DNA of 64,000 nucleotides from DAOLCO01 sp964612555 (GTDB lineage: Bacteria; Bdellovibrionota_C; UBA2361; SZUA-149; DAOLCO01): positions 293,475-357,474 of the forward strand of contig CAZTBW010000002.1 in the NCBI GenBank assembly GCA_964612555.1. The letters are read 5' to 3'. Numbering within the stretch: position 1 is the stretch's first letter; each line of letters begins with the position of its first letter. The position numbers and the translations under genes were made by a program. Below the pieces are notes generated by a model. It saw only the letters and a program-made list of their open reading frames with translations, was not told the DNA's origin and made no database searches. Of the stretch, positions 26,788 through 35,939 are shown in pieces.

Positions 26788-29490
26788 ATGGCGCATTCGG
26801 TTGCAGCAGCTCTTCAAACAAAAGGGATTATTGATCAGGCAGAAATTCTAAATCAGATTACTTCTCTTGATATGCTCGCTGCCTTTTTCTATTTGGTCGC
26901 CCTTGCTCTTGCAATTGGATCAGTTGCGGTATTTGGAAATTATCGACAGGGTGCATATCTTTTGCTTGGTCCATTACTCTACACATTTATGGTTACTGTA
27001 ACGGTTCAGACAGATGGTGTAAAAACCAAACTGGGCGGAAAGGATGTTCCAAACTCGGTTGGGAGGGTCACTGACTTTCTTAAGCACATCAAGGCAATTG
27101 ATGGAGATGGCTCTGCAAATGTTTCTCTTTTCTATGCAACTTTTGATGGGATTGTAACAGAGGTTTTTAATAGCCTGATCGAATTTTTACATAACTCGGC
27201 AAATATTGAACAGCAGAAATTGATCGGAAGAGAGCGGGCACTTAGTTTCGTACTTGCTGGTCTGCCTGATGAGTATGGGCAGATTTCAAGATTGATAAGT
27301 CGTCATCATCAGGTATGTAATGAGCCTATGAAAGGATTTTATCAGGGAGGGAAAGACATTGCCGGAATTACGCTTTCTCGTGGAAGAGATCAGGCAGATG
27401 CACAAAAATCAATAGATAAGGCAAAGAAAGAGTTACAAAAAGTAAACATTACATTTGATGGAAAGGATGCCAGTCTGAAACGCCTTATAAAAGCAACGGT
27501 AGACCCGAGTGTTGAGGTGGAAGAAAGTTTTAATGCAAATTGTGAAAAGGTCTGGCAATGGATTGGCGCTCTTCTAAAGGGAATTGCCGCACTCCAAATG
27601 AGCGATGCTGCGGTGTATGGTTCAAAGGAAAATGATGCAGCAGGAGATGGTGATCGGGCAAAAGAACGTGAAGATGTAAAAAAATGGTTAAGGGATGCAG
27701 TTGGTGCAGATGAAACTGAAACGCTTGCAGCGATTATGTATAAAAATGCTCTTGAGACAACAACTCATTCGGCACTTGAAGGGCATATATACTCAAGAAC
27801 TCAGTACAACCACAAGGATATACGGGTAGACTATAAGAATATCATAACTGCGGAAGCCAGAGCATCTTTTCTTTCCCTTCGTATGTTTTCTGGAACTATA
27901 CCTTATATTCAAGGCTTGTTGTTGTATTTACTTTCTATAGCATTTCCATTTTTTGCGATGCTACTGGTTATTCCCGGAAGGGCAACGTCGTTTATTGCAT
28001 GGTGCTCTTTATGGGTGTGGGTCAAGAGCTGGGATGTCGGTTTTGCTATTGTTGATGTTGCGAGAGACCTTTTGTGGGATGTGTTTAAGGATAAGGTTGA
28101 TATGTTCAGCAGTGGTCTGCAGTGGGAGGATCCGGGTTCTGTGTATGCCTTTATTGCAAAAAATGATCCATTTGCAAATCAGAATACGTACTATGAGTTG
28201 ATTTCCTTCCTTATGATTTCAGTCCCTTTTCTTACTGCTCATATGTTTCTTGGTGCGAGTAATATGTTTTCCATGTTTCGTTTGAGTATTGACCAGACGG
28301 TCGGGAGATACCGTACTTTTCAGGCATCGGTTGGGACACGGGATTATGCAACCCAGAAGATTATAGATCGGGATAAAAGACAGCATGGTCTTGCGTACAT
28401 GGGAGCTAAAGCCTCAAACTCCCTTCCAGCCGCAGAAATGGGAGTAAATGGCAGATTGATAGTTGCGGCAAGAGCGGGAGCTCATGGAACAGGACCAGCA
28501 GGTGGACATGCAGTTCAGCCATTTTTCAGACAAACTGTTTCAGGTTTTCCTATTGCTCGTGAGCGAATGGGAAACTCTATTCTTAACAAAAGTCTGAACT
28601 CCTTCACTGGAAGACAGAATCTGGATAATAATGACCTTGGGTTATCGTATGCTATTCTAACTAGTCTCATTCCTATGTCCAATGAGAAATTCATGAGCAG
28701 GGTTGAGTCTTCTTTTCGGGAACTTCAGCAATTGGAGTCAGAGGTGAATTGGAACTCCTCGTTCTTTGACAAGGAATATCAGATTGAAGGGATGAATATT
28801 GGCTCTCTTTTTGAGCAGATCTCGGTTAATGGGGGGAGTCAACTTAAACTCGATACTATTGTTCCTGCAGATATGATGAAGAAATATCAGGAAAATGAAA
28901 AGCGTGAGTGGATAAACAATCTTTCAGCCGGTGAGCAAGTTACCTGGAGAGAATTTATTAAAAGGGACATGGAGGAGCTAAATAGTAAAGACGGGGAGGA
29001 TAAGTATCGTTTAGCGGTACCTCATATTGCAAGAATGTTACCACCACTTGATATGCAGGTATCAGATGAAGCCATAGCGTTATTACCTAAGCACAACTCT
29101 TTAAGGCAAAGACATGAAAGTGCTGGAAGTAATGAAGAGTTGAAGGCGAACTGGAGAGAGTTTCTTGTTGCAGCAAACCATGAAATCAGGACTGACGCTC
29201 ATAATGTAGGGATGCTGGAATCAAGACCTATGGACGGAATGATGGTGGGTGGTCTTGGTGGAAGGCTTGCAGAGAACTATATTAGTGCGGTTCGTGGAGA
29301 TGAGCAGGCAAGAGTTGGTGCTGTTGGAGATTCAAATAGTGACTCTTCGTACACTATTTTTGGTCAGTGGCTTTATAATGCCTTGAATGTTGCTGATGAT
29401 CTTACGAGGATTGGTGTTGATTCGTCACCTACTGGTGGTGGGGACTTGCAAAAATCAATAAATATTGGTGGAGGAGACGGAGGAGACTAG
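26788..29490 (+). CDS. TraG-N/VirB6-like polytopic membrane protein, paralogue C (900 aa)
   Basis: Third paralogue. ATG 26788 chosen because MAHSVAAALQTKGIIDQAEIL aligns with the N-termini of A, D and E; AGGAGG abuts it closely (1-2 bases), so GTG 26620 (956 aa) remains possible. Helix pair (FFYLVALALAIGSVAVFG; YLLLGPLLYTFMV), a domain with VCNEP and NCEKVWQWIG Cys, the core at about 27895-28070 (PYIQGLLLYLLSIAFPFFAM, VIPGR, WVWVKSWDVGFA), helix FLMISVPFLTAHMFLG, then a hydrophilic tail of about 400 residues ending in Gly/Asp. Same architecture as its neighbours; tail unrelated in sequence by eye. Confidence 0.7.
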   Translation: MAHSVAAALQTKGIIDQAEILNQITSLDMLAAFFYLVALALAIGSVAVFGNYRQGAYLLLGPLLYTFMVTVTVQTDGVKTKLGGKDVPNSVGRVTDFLKHIKAIDGDGSANVSLFYATFDGIVTEVFNSLIEFLHNSANIEQQKLIGRERALSFVLAGLPDEYGQISRLISRHHQVCNEPMKGFYQGGKDIAGITLSRGRDQADAQKSIDKAKKELQKVNITFDGKDASLKRLIKATVDPSVEVEESFNANCEKVWQWIGALLKGIAALQMSDAAVYGSKENDAAGDGDRAKEREDVKKWLRDAVGADETETLAAIMYKNALETTTHSALEGHIYSRTQYNHKDIRVDYKNIITAEARASFLSLRMFSGTIPYIQGLLLYLLSIAFPFFAMLLVIPGRATSFIAWCSLWVWVKSWDVGFAIVDVARDLLWDVFKDKVDMFSSGLQWEDPGSVYAFIAKNDPFANQNTYYELISFLMISVPFLTAHMFLGASNMFSMFRLSIDQTVGRYRTFQASVGTRDYATQKIIDRDKRQHGLAYMGAKASNSLPAAEMGVNGRLIVAARAGAHGTGPAGGHAVQPFFRQTVSGFPIARERMGNSILNKSLNSFTGRQNLDNNDLGLSYAILTSLIPMSNEKFMSRVESSFRELQQLESEVNWNSSFFDKEYQIEGMNIGSLFEQISVNGGSQLKLDTIVPADMMKKYQENEKREWINNLSAGEQVTWREFIKRDMEELNSKDGEDKYRLAVPHIARMLPPLDMQVSDEAIALLPKHNSLRQRHESAGSNEELKANWREFLVAANHEIRTDAHNVGMLESRPMDGMMVGGLGGRLAENYISAVRGDEQARVGAVGDSNSDSSYTIFGQWLYNALNVADDLTRIGVDSSPTGGGDLQKSINIGGGDGGD

Positions 29491-29507
29491 AAAGCTCAAG
29501 TATTGTT

Positions 29508-31637
29508 ATGGCAGGGAATTTTGAAGCGAAAATTGCAACTCCTCTTACGGCAGCCATGGAGACTGCCGGTGCGGTGGTGCAGTCAAAAATGCTCGATTTT
29601 ATCAGCGGGCAGGAAGGGCTTCAGATTGCAGGGCTTTTGTATCTGATTGCAATAGCCGGTGGACTCATAATTTTTGCCTCGGGCGGAAACTACAAGTGGG
29701 GGAGGTATCTTCTGGTAGGACCTACCTTGTTCATGTTTTTTACAACAGTGAGAACTGAAAGCGACGGTACGGAGTGGTCATGGGGAAGTAAGGATTTTTC
29801 AAGAGAAACAGTTGAGTACGCCCTGAGGGGGATACATAAAAACGAGGATGCTGCATCGGCTAATATCTCAACTGTTTTCCATGTCTGGAATGCAATGATG
29901 TCAGAAACCATTCATAGGCTTATTCATCTGTTTCGTTTCGATGCCACAGATAATAATTTCAATTTTATTAGTAAAATTGAGAATTACATGAGCCTGTGGA
30001 ACTCAAGCCATGTCACTGATCCTGATTTAAAAGCATTAATTCAACTCGTACTGGTTCCTGAATGTAAGGAATATTTTTATGCGCAGCATGAAGCAAATAA
30101 AATTGTGACTCTTCCCGGGTTACGTGAGATGGCTGAGTCATTTCTTGCGAAAAAAAAAGAAGGTGTCGTGATAAAAATTTTACCTGAGACACATCATGGA
30201 AGATTTACACGGGATCTTTGGAACTGGGCAGAGAAAAATGGTTTTACCGGTAAAGCGTACTCTTGTGATTCTCTCTGGAATGAAATGGTTAATTTATTGA
30301 AAAAAGACATGGAGGAAGTGATCAAGCAAGCCATTGAAGGTACTGCTGTTAGTGAGCAGGATGAGTCAATCAGCCGGGAGCTTTTCAACAGGAAAATTGG
30401 TGAATATGTTGGACGATACAGAGGTAAGGTGGAAGTTGAGGGAGTAGGAGGGGGTGACAGGGCAACTCTTTATGCGGTGAACTGGGTTATCGCCCGTTCT
30501 CTGGCTCTGGAAATGAACAGTATGGATCGTTTTGCAAGAAGTCACTTGCGTGATAATGCCTCGGCAATGGAGATGGAGCAAAGCGGGCAGGAAGTACCAG
30601 GACTTTCCGGAGGATATGCCCCCCGATCAAGTGCTTCACTGCAACAATTTTATCAGACAGAAGAGCATGGTTTCAGATCTCTTTATGTAACTACGGCTTT
30701 ATCTATGCCGTATCTTCAGGGGATTGGTTTACTGATCCTTTCAGCAACATTTCCTTTTTTTGCGGTCTTGTTAATTGTTCCGGGAAGAGCGGCTGGTATC
30801 TTCACCTGGTTTGGTCTCTGGGCGTGGATCAAGCTCTGGGATCTTGGGTATGCTATAGTTACCATGATTGATAATATGCTCTATTCGATGTTTCCACGAG
30901 GACCTAATATTACAGATCAGGAACTTTCACAACCTGGTCTGGCAATGGTGAGGGCATTTGAGGTTGATCCTAACTATAGTCATGCAAATTATTATATGAT
31001 TATTTCTACCTGCCTGTTAGCCGTTCCCGTAGTAACCGGTGTTTTTGTTAAAGGTGCGGGGAATGAGCTGATTAATATTTTTCATACATCCTTAACGGAT
31101 TATTCTTTTCGTATTGCTGGTGGAGTTATGAGTTTTGCAAGAGCGGAGCAAGCTCAGGATGCAGCCAGAAGTGTGCAAATGATTAATGAAAGAGCAATTC
31201 ATGGGGCAGACCTCCTGGCAAAGGCTGAGTCTGGCGGGCTTTATGATCAATATGCCAGGCAGTCTGCAATGATCGGCTTTCTTGATTCTGTAAGTAAGAC
31301 ACCAGGTTCTTTCATCTCTGGCTCAGCCAATGTAATGAAGGCTCATTATGAATCGAGAAGAGAGCAGACAAAAGCTGTTATAGACGCTAAAAGGGCAGAG
31401 AAAAGAGCAGAGGCGCTTTTTAAGGTAAGAGAGAATGAAGCAAGATACTATGCAAATGCTGCCAATCTTGCCCGATATTACAGCCATGAACTTTCAGCGC
31501 AAGCTCCACCATACAGAGAAAAATTTGGTCGCGAACTTGCAGAACAGTACTACAATACCGGAAGGGTTCTTGATGCCTTAAAAGGTAGTCTTGAGGGCTT
31601 TATTTACAATAGTACTGGCGCAAAAGAGGCTAAGTAA
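29508..31637 (+). CDS. TraG-N/VirB6-like polytopic membrane protein, paralogue D (709 aa)
   Basis: Fourth paralogue. N-terminal AMETAGAVVQSKMLDF aligns with the other family members. Helix pair (LLYLIAIAGGLIIFASGG; YLLVGPTLFMFFTTV), a domain with ECKEYF and YSCDSLWNEM Cys, the core at about 30708-30870 (PYLQGIGLLILSATFPFFAV, IVPGR, LWAWIKLWDLGYA; here KLWD replaces KSWD), helix STCLLAVPVVTGVFV. The tail of about 180 residues is Ala/Glu/Arg-rich and coiled-coil-like (RREQTKAVIDAKRAEKRAEA). Starts 17 bases after paralogue C; the stop is directly followed by the AAGGAGG of paralogue E. Confidence 0.73.
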   Translation: MAGNFEAKIATPLTAAMETAGAVVQSKMLDFISGQEGLQIAGLLYLIAIAGGLIIFASGGNYKWGRYLLVGPTLFMFFTTVRTESDGTEWSWGSKDFSRETVEYALRGIHKNEDAASANISTVFHVWNAMMSETIHRLIHLFRFDATDNNFNFISKIENYMSLWNSSHVTDPDLKALIQLVLVPECKEYFYAQHEANKIVTLPGLREMAESFLAKKKEGVVIKILPETHHGRFTRDLWNWAEKNGFTGKAYSCDSLWNEMVNLLKKDMEEVIKQAIEGTAVSEQDESISRELFNRKIGEYVGRYRGKVEVEGVGGGDRATLYAVNWVIARSLALEMNSMDRFARSHLRDNASAMEMEQSGQEVPGLSGGYAPRSSASLQQFYQTEEHGFRSLYVTTALSMPYLQGIGLLILSATFPFFAVLLIVPGRAAGIFTWFGLWAWIKLWDLGYAIVTMIDNMLYSMFPRGPNITDQELSQPGLAMVRAFEVDPNYSHANYYMIISTCLLAVPVVTGVFVKGAGNELINIFHTSLTDYSFRIAGGVMSFARAEQAQDAARSVQMINERAIHGADLLAKAESGGLYDQYARQSAMIGFLDSVSKTPGSFISGSANVMKAHYESRREQTKAVIDAKRAEKRAEALFKVRENEARYYANAANLARYYSHELSAQAPPYREKFGRELAEQYYNTGRVLDALKGSLEGFIYNSTGAKEAK

Positions 31638-31645
31638 GGAGGTTA

Positions 31646-34306
31646 ATGGGTATGAACACCGCAGGTACATTAGTTGGCTCCATACTCGAAAGTGCCGGAT
31701 ATATTTATCAGGCTCATATTCTTGATAAATTAGGAAACCCACTGACTGATACGGTTGGTGCTCTGGTGTATCTACTTGGTATCGCAATCGTAATTTTTCA
31801 GCTTGCCATACTTCGTCAATCAAAAGGGGCAATGTGGCTGCTTTTCGGACCCCCCTTGTTTCTTGCATGTATAACTGCACGTTCTGATATTGGTTATGCC
31901 CGCTGGTCATTTGGTTCTCATGAAAGAAGTGAAGAGAAAGTGGTAGAGGGACTTTCAAGCTTTACCGATACTGCAAATGGATCTGCCTCTACTTCAACCG
32001 TATTTAGAAAATATGTGCAGATGATCGCACCGGTTATTGCAAAAATTACCGATAAGGTAAGCGGCTCTCAGGATAAGAATGATATGTGGTTTCTCTTTAA
32101 GGGAGAAGTGTTCAGTATGCTTGGGGTTCGCAAGATTGAAAACGAGGGACTTCGGTATCTTATACAGTATGCTTTGATGGGGGAGTGTTATAAGGTTTTT
32201 GATGCAGCACGTACCGTTACTGATCCACTTAGAGTTGCTCAAAGTGGAGGTGCGGTAACGGACGCAGAGTTTCAGGCGGCAAAAAATGAGTTTGATGAAT
32301 TGATACAAAAAACGAAAATTACTATCCGACCAGAGATGGCAAAACGCTATATAGCCTCACTTGAAAATAAGGAAGTCGCAAACGAGACGGTCTTGTATTC
32401 ATGTCTTGATATTTGGCGTATGACCCTAAAAGGACTTACCTCTGAGGCAGGTGTGGTCAAACAGGAATTAGCAAAAGAGTCAGAAGAGAGAGAGTTAGAC
32501 CCCTCGGTTATCGAAAATCTGATTGCAAAAGCTGACGGTAAAGAATCAGCAAATATACTCCACAGTGGTAATGCAACGGCGTTTATAGATATTAACAAGA
32601 TTATAGCAGGCTATCTTCTAAGAAATGAAATTAGATCTCCCAGTATGGGGGCGCTGGTAGGTAAATTTATAAACAGAACCGAAACCAGAAGTATTGATAC
32701 CCAGCTGATGGGCGGAGAGAATGCGGCAACTGAATATGCTCGTATAGGTCTGGATGAGTGGTCGGAAAAAGAAAGACTTGTTCATGTGGCTCTTTCCATG
32801 CCTTATTATCAGGGACTTGCTTTATATTTTCTTGGTATTACATATCCATTTTTTGCATTGCTGTTATTAATACCAGGAAAAGCAATGGCTTTTCTTAACT
32901 GGTTTATGCTCTGGTTGTGGGTCAAGTCGTGGGACATAGGTTTTGCTATTGTTATGAAAATAGATACTTTGTTTTGGGGGGTTTTTGTTGAAACAAAAGC
33001 ACAGCTTGCAGAGATAAACAAGGAAAACAGCGCAGATTATATCATGGGGCAGGATGATATGTTTTTTTCTATTGCTGCTCTGGATCGACTTGACCCAAGC
33101 TTTCAGGCTGGTACTTACTATACGATGATTGCGGTTTGTCTTATGTCTGTGCCTGTAATGAGTGCCCAACTTGTTCTTGGAGCAAGCAATGCCGGTGCCA
33201 GTCTGGTAAGTGAAGGACTCTCAAGATATTCTGATTATTTTGCTACTTCTGCTCGTGGATTTATGGCTCAGGATATAATCAGCTCATTAAAAAGTGAGGC
33301 AAAATCACTACAGGAACAGGCTGGTCTTGCAAGAGCTACCTCAAGGCTTCTTGAATCTATTAAGAATGAATCTGAAGGAGGAGCTTCGTCCAGGAGTATT
33401 AATTCTACTCCCGGAGGTGGAGCCTCTCCTTTATCTGCTTATGAAGATAGAATGAAAGTAAGAGGGGCGCTTACGACATCTGCTCATATGTTACATACGG
33501 CGCAAACCCCTATGTCTACTGCGGTAGGAGGGGGAGCCTATGATCGTGCTCCATATCACGGAGCTGATGCCAAGGACAGAATGACTCATATTGCCCAGAC
33601 AGGAGAGCGTTCCGCCTGGAGTAGTGGTCTTCATAAACCATTTCATTTTTCTGATGCAAATCAATCTCAGGCAATTCAAAGAATGGTTGGTATGGTAACA
33701 CTTGGGGATAGAGTACAGCAGAAAGCAGTTGCAGAATCTGAATTAAAAAATCTGGCTGCTGATGTAAAAGGGGAAGGGGTGGATGCGGCTTGGCATGCGG
33801 GTGTTGAAGTCCGTGCGTATGAACTGCATAGGCAGATTGCCAGATTTTCGGGTATTCCCATTCCCTGGACGGTAGCACAGGAAGAGGGGTCTACGGAGGA
33901 GTTTGAAAGACATCTGGCTCGTTTCGATCAGAGGATGGACTTGTTGAAAGCTACTTTGAAAATGACGAAAGAAACCACTGATGTTGCTCTGGGTGTAGCT
34001 GGTGATATGGCTGGTGGAGGTGATAAACAAAGAGGTGTTCTTACCGGAACTGCGACCGCTATTGGTGCGGGGGTTTCTACTTTGTATTCGTGGAACGATC
34101 TTTCATCAAGTGCTAAATCACATTTTAGGGCTATTGTTGATAGGGACTCAATAATGGAAGAGTCTGCTATCGAAGAAAAAATGAACCACTTTATGTCGGA
34201 GCTCCCACCTGAATTACAGAAGCTACTGGTGCATGGAGCGGGTGAACACAATACAACGACGAATCCTTGGGGTGAAGGCGGATTTAAACAATACAGGACC
34301 TTCTAA
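31646..34306 (+). CDS. TraG-N/VirB6-like polytopic membrane protein, paralogue E (886 aa)
   Basis: Fifth paralogue. AAGGAGG at 31636-31642 serves either ATG 31646 or ATG 31652; the second has the better spacing (9 bases) and the MNTAGTLVGSILESAGY start that aligns with the others. Helix pair (LVYLLGIAIVIFQLAIL; AMWLLFGPPLFLACI), a domain with GECYKVF and YSCLDIWRMT Cys, the core at about 32798-32970 (PYYQGLALYFLGITYPFFAL, LIPGK, LWLWVKSWDIGFA), helix CLMSVPVMSAQLVLGAS, then a tail of about 360 residues, Ser/Gly-rich at first. Ends 4 bases from the stop of the convergent TPR-like gene. Confidence 0.73.
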   Translation: MGMNTAGTLVGSILESAGYIYQAHILDKLGNPLTDTVGALVYLLGIAIVIFQLAILRQSKGAMWLLFGPPLFLACITARSDIGYARWSFGSHERSEEKVVEGLSSFTDTANGSASTSTVFRKYVQMIAPVIAKITDKVSGSQDKNDMWFLFKGEVFSMLGVRKIENEGLRYLIQYALMGECYKVFDAARTVTDPLRVAQSGGAVTDAEFQAAKNEFDELIQKTKITIRPEMAKRYIASLENKEVANETVLYSCLDIWRMTLKGLTSEAGVVKQELAKESEERELDPSVIENLIAKADGKESANILHSGNATAFIDINKIIAGYLLRNEIRSPSMGALVGKFINRTETRSIDTQLMGGENAATEYARIGLDEWSEKERLVHVALSMPYYQGLALYFLGITYPFFALLLLIPGKAMAFLNWFMLWLWVKSWDIGFAIVMKIDTLFWGVFVETKAQLAEINKENSADYIMGQDDMFFSIAALDRLDPSFQAGTYYTMIAVCLMSVPVMSAQLVLGASNAGASLVSEGLSRYSDYFATSARGFMAQDIISSLKSEAKSLQEQAGLARATSRLLESIKNESEGGASSRSINSTPGGGASPLSAYEDRMKVRGALTTSAHMLHTAQTPMSTAVGGGAYDRAPYHGADAKDRMTHIAQTGERSAWSSGLHKPFHFSDANQSQAIQRMVGMVTLGDRVQQKAVAESELKNLAADVKGEGVDAAWHAGVEVRAYELHRQIARFSGIPIPWTVAQEEGSTEEFERHLARFDQRMDLLKATLKMTKETTDVALGVAGDMAGGGDKQRGVLTGTATAIGAGVSTLYSWNDLSSSAKSHFRAIVDRDSIMEESAIEEKMNHFMSELPPELQKLLVHGAGEHNTTTNPWGEGGFKQYRTF

Positions 34307-34310
34307 ATAG

Positions 34311-35933
34311 TTAAGAATCCATATTGGTTTGAATGTTAAAACGGTATGTGCTCCAGTAGGCTCTTCTTAAGTGTCTGGGTAAAGGTAGTTCGTAATCGGG
34401 AAAGCGTATTCTGAGTGTATAAAAACCATGTAGACTTGCTGAAGAAGGAGATCCTTCTATTAGCTCAAGAAGCTGTGGAAGTTTTGCTTTTTCGATACAT
34501 ATAGAAAGCCCTTCAAACAGCAATTTTTCAAGCTTTTCGTGAGAAGGAAATGAGTGTTCTTTTATCCCCTCTTCAAGAAGTGTGAAGGCATTATTTTTTA
34601 ATGTTTCGTGTTCTGCTTTAGATAGTAGTTTGATGGTTTTTGAAGTCCAGGATTCTGATTTTGAAAGTTGACCTGGAAGCATCTTGAAGATTTCTTTTAG
34701 TTCTTCTCCTTTGTTGTATTGAAGTAGCAGCCATGCATGCTGAAGGAGGAAGCTTGCGGGAGGAGTGGTGCTTTGCCCGCGGAGTATAATGTTTCCGAGT
34801 TCATAGGCTTCGTTAATATGACCCCTTATGAGTGTTTCAAGATAGAGAGTGTATTTTTGTTCATCTATAAGAGAAATATCAGGGCAGCATAATAAAGGGA
34901 AGAACCCCATTTCCGACAGATTGAGAAATATTTTATGTTGTACAGATTGTTTTATTTCCTGCGCTTCTGTGTTCTCGGTTTTAGCAAGATGTTTTTTCAG
35001 GTTTTCAATAGAAAAACTCGTTCCCCGAATATTTATAAATGCTTCTATTGAAGGAAGAAGATGGAATGGGAGGAGTGGGAATTGATGCATCAGTTCTGAT
35101 ACAAGGTATTTTTCGCTACTACTTTGAAGTGAAGCCAGTACCGTAGCAGCAAAAGTTGCGTGATGGAAATTGCTTGATTCAATAAGGTAGGTAGAAAGCT
35201 CAGAGAGGGTTTCAAGGCTTATCTCATTTTTCTTCAGTAGTGAAGCAAATCTTAGAAGGGAAGACTGGTGCCATGATTTTTCTTCCACCCCGGGAGGAGG
35301 GTAGGTAAGGTCAAAAGAAAAAATACGGGAATCAAACAGTTTTTCTTTATCTGGAAGTATGGAGGTGTATTTGACGGAATATTCTTTAGCTATGTTTTCG
35401 CACAGCTTGAGAATATGTATGTCTATATCTTCTGGAGCGATGCTTTTTGCAAGTTCATAATCCTGGTGCAGTAAAGTCAGGATTCCGAGGCAGGTAAGCC
35501 ATATCTTTCTTTTCATGAACCCGGGAGGGATCTTGTAGAGTCTGGAGAATTCAATGACTGTGGGTTTAAGGATGGCAGTTGTCAGAGTATCCGTTATGTC
35601 TATTCTGCATGTTTCTGTTGCGTCATCATTGTCAATTCCCAGAAGAATAGTGGGGGGTGTTTTATCTGATTTTGAAGTAAGGCTGAGTCGTGTTTTGAAG
35701 CCACTACTTTTCAGATTTTTATAACAAACGACCCCTGTATAGGCAGATGCCAGTATTATGTCATACGCATATTCATTATCCGATTCTGGATATAGATTTC
35801 TATCAAAGTACATATCCAGAAGAGATAGAGAGTGCACAGATTCATCCATGAGGTATATAAATGAATCATCTTTTCTTGTTCTTACTCTTTGAACAAATCT
35901 TCCGGCAAGTGCTTCAACGGCATTATCAAGCAT
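34311..35933 (-). CDS. Hypothetical helical/TPR-like protein, 540 aa
   Basis: No named family. The N-terminal 170 residues contain beta-like segments (residues about 75-115: FKTRLSLTSKSDKTPPTILLGI is one run), then a helical repeat-like region to the end. Segments HLLPSIEAFINIRG and LIRGHINEAYELGNIILRG followed by LLQHAWLLLQYNKGEEL parallel those in the 536-aa protein at 14777-16387, suggesting distant paralogy. No signal peptide or membrane helix. ATG 35933; the deacetylase-like gene upstream ends 7 bases before. Cytosolic protein of unknown role that bounds the membrane cluster on its 3' side. Confidence 0.62.
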   Translation of the reverse strand: MLDNAVEALAGRFVQRVRTRKDDSFIYLMDESVHSLSLLDMYFDRNLYPESDNEYAYDIILASAYTGVVCYKNLKSSGFKTRLSLTSKSDKTPPTILLGIDNDDATETCRIDITDTLTTAILKPTVIEFSRLYKIPPGFMKRKIWLTCLGILTLLHQDYELAKSIAPEDIDIHILKLCENIAKEYSVKYTSILPDKEKLFDSRIFSFDLTYPPPGVEEKSWHQSSLLRFASLLKKNEISLETLSELSTYLIESSNFHHATFAATVLASLQSSSEKYLVSELMHQFPLLPFHLLPSIEAFINIRGTSFSIENLKKHLAKTENTEAQEIKQSVQHKIFLNLSEMGFFPLLCCPDISLIDEQKYTLYLETLIRGHINEAYELGNIILRGQSTTPPASFLLQHAWLLLQYNKGEELKEIFKMLPGQLSKSESWTSKTIKLLSKAEHETLKNNAFTLLEEGIKEHSFPSHEKLEKLLFEGLSICIEKAKLPQLLELIEGSPSSASLHGFYTLRIRFPDYELPLPRHLRRAYWSTYRFNIQTNMDS

Positions 35934-35939
35934 GATCTT

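Noticed and set aside
16568..34306. A complete conjugative element
   Set aside because: No relaxase, coupling protein, VirB4/TraC ATPase, integrase, origin of transfer or pilin gene is visible in the window.
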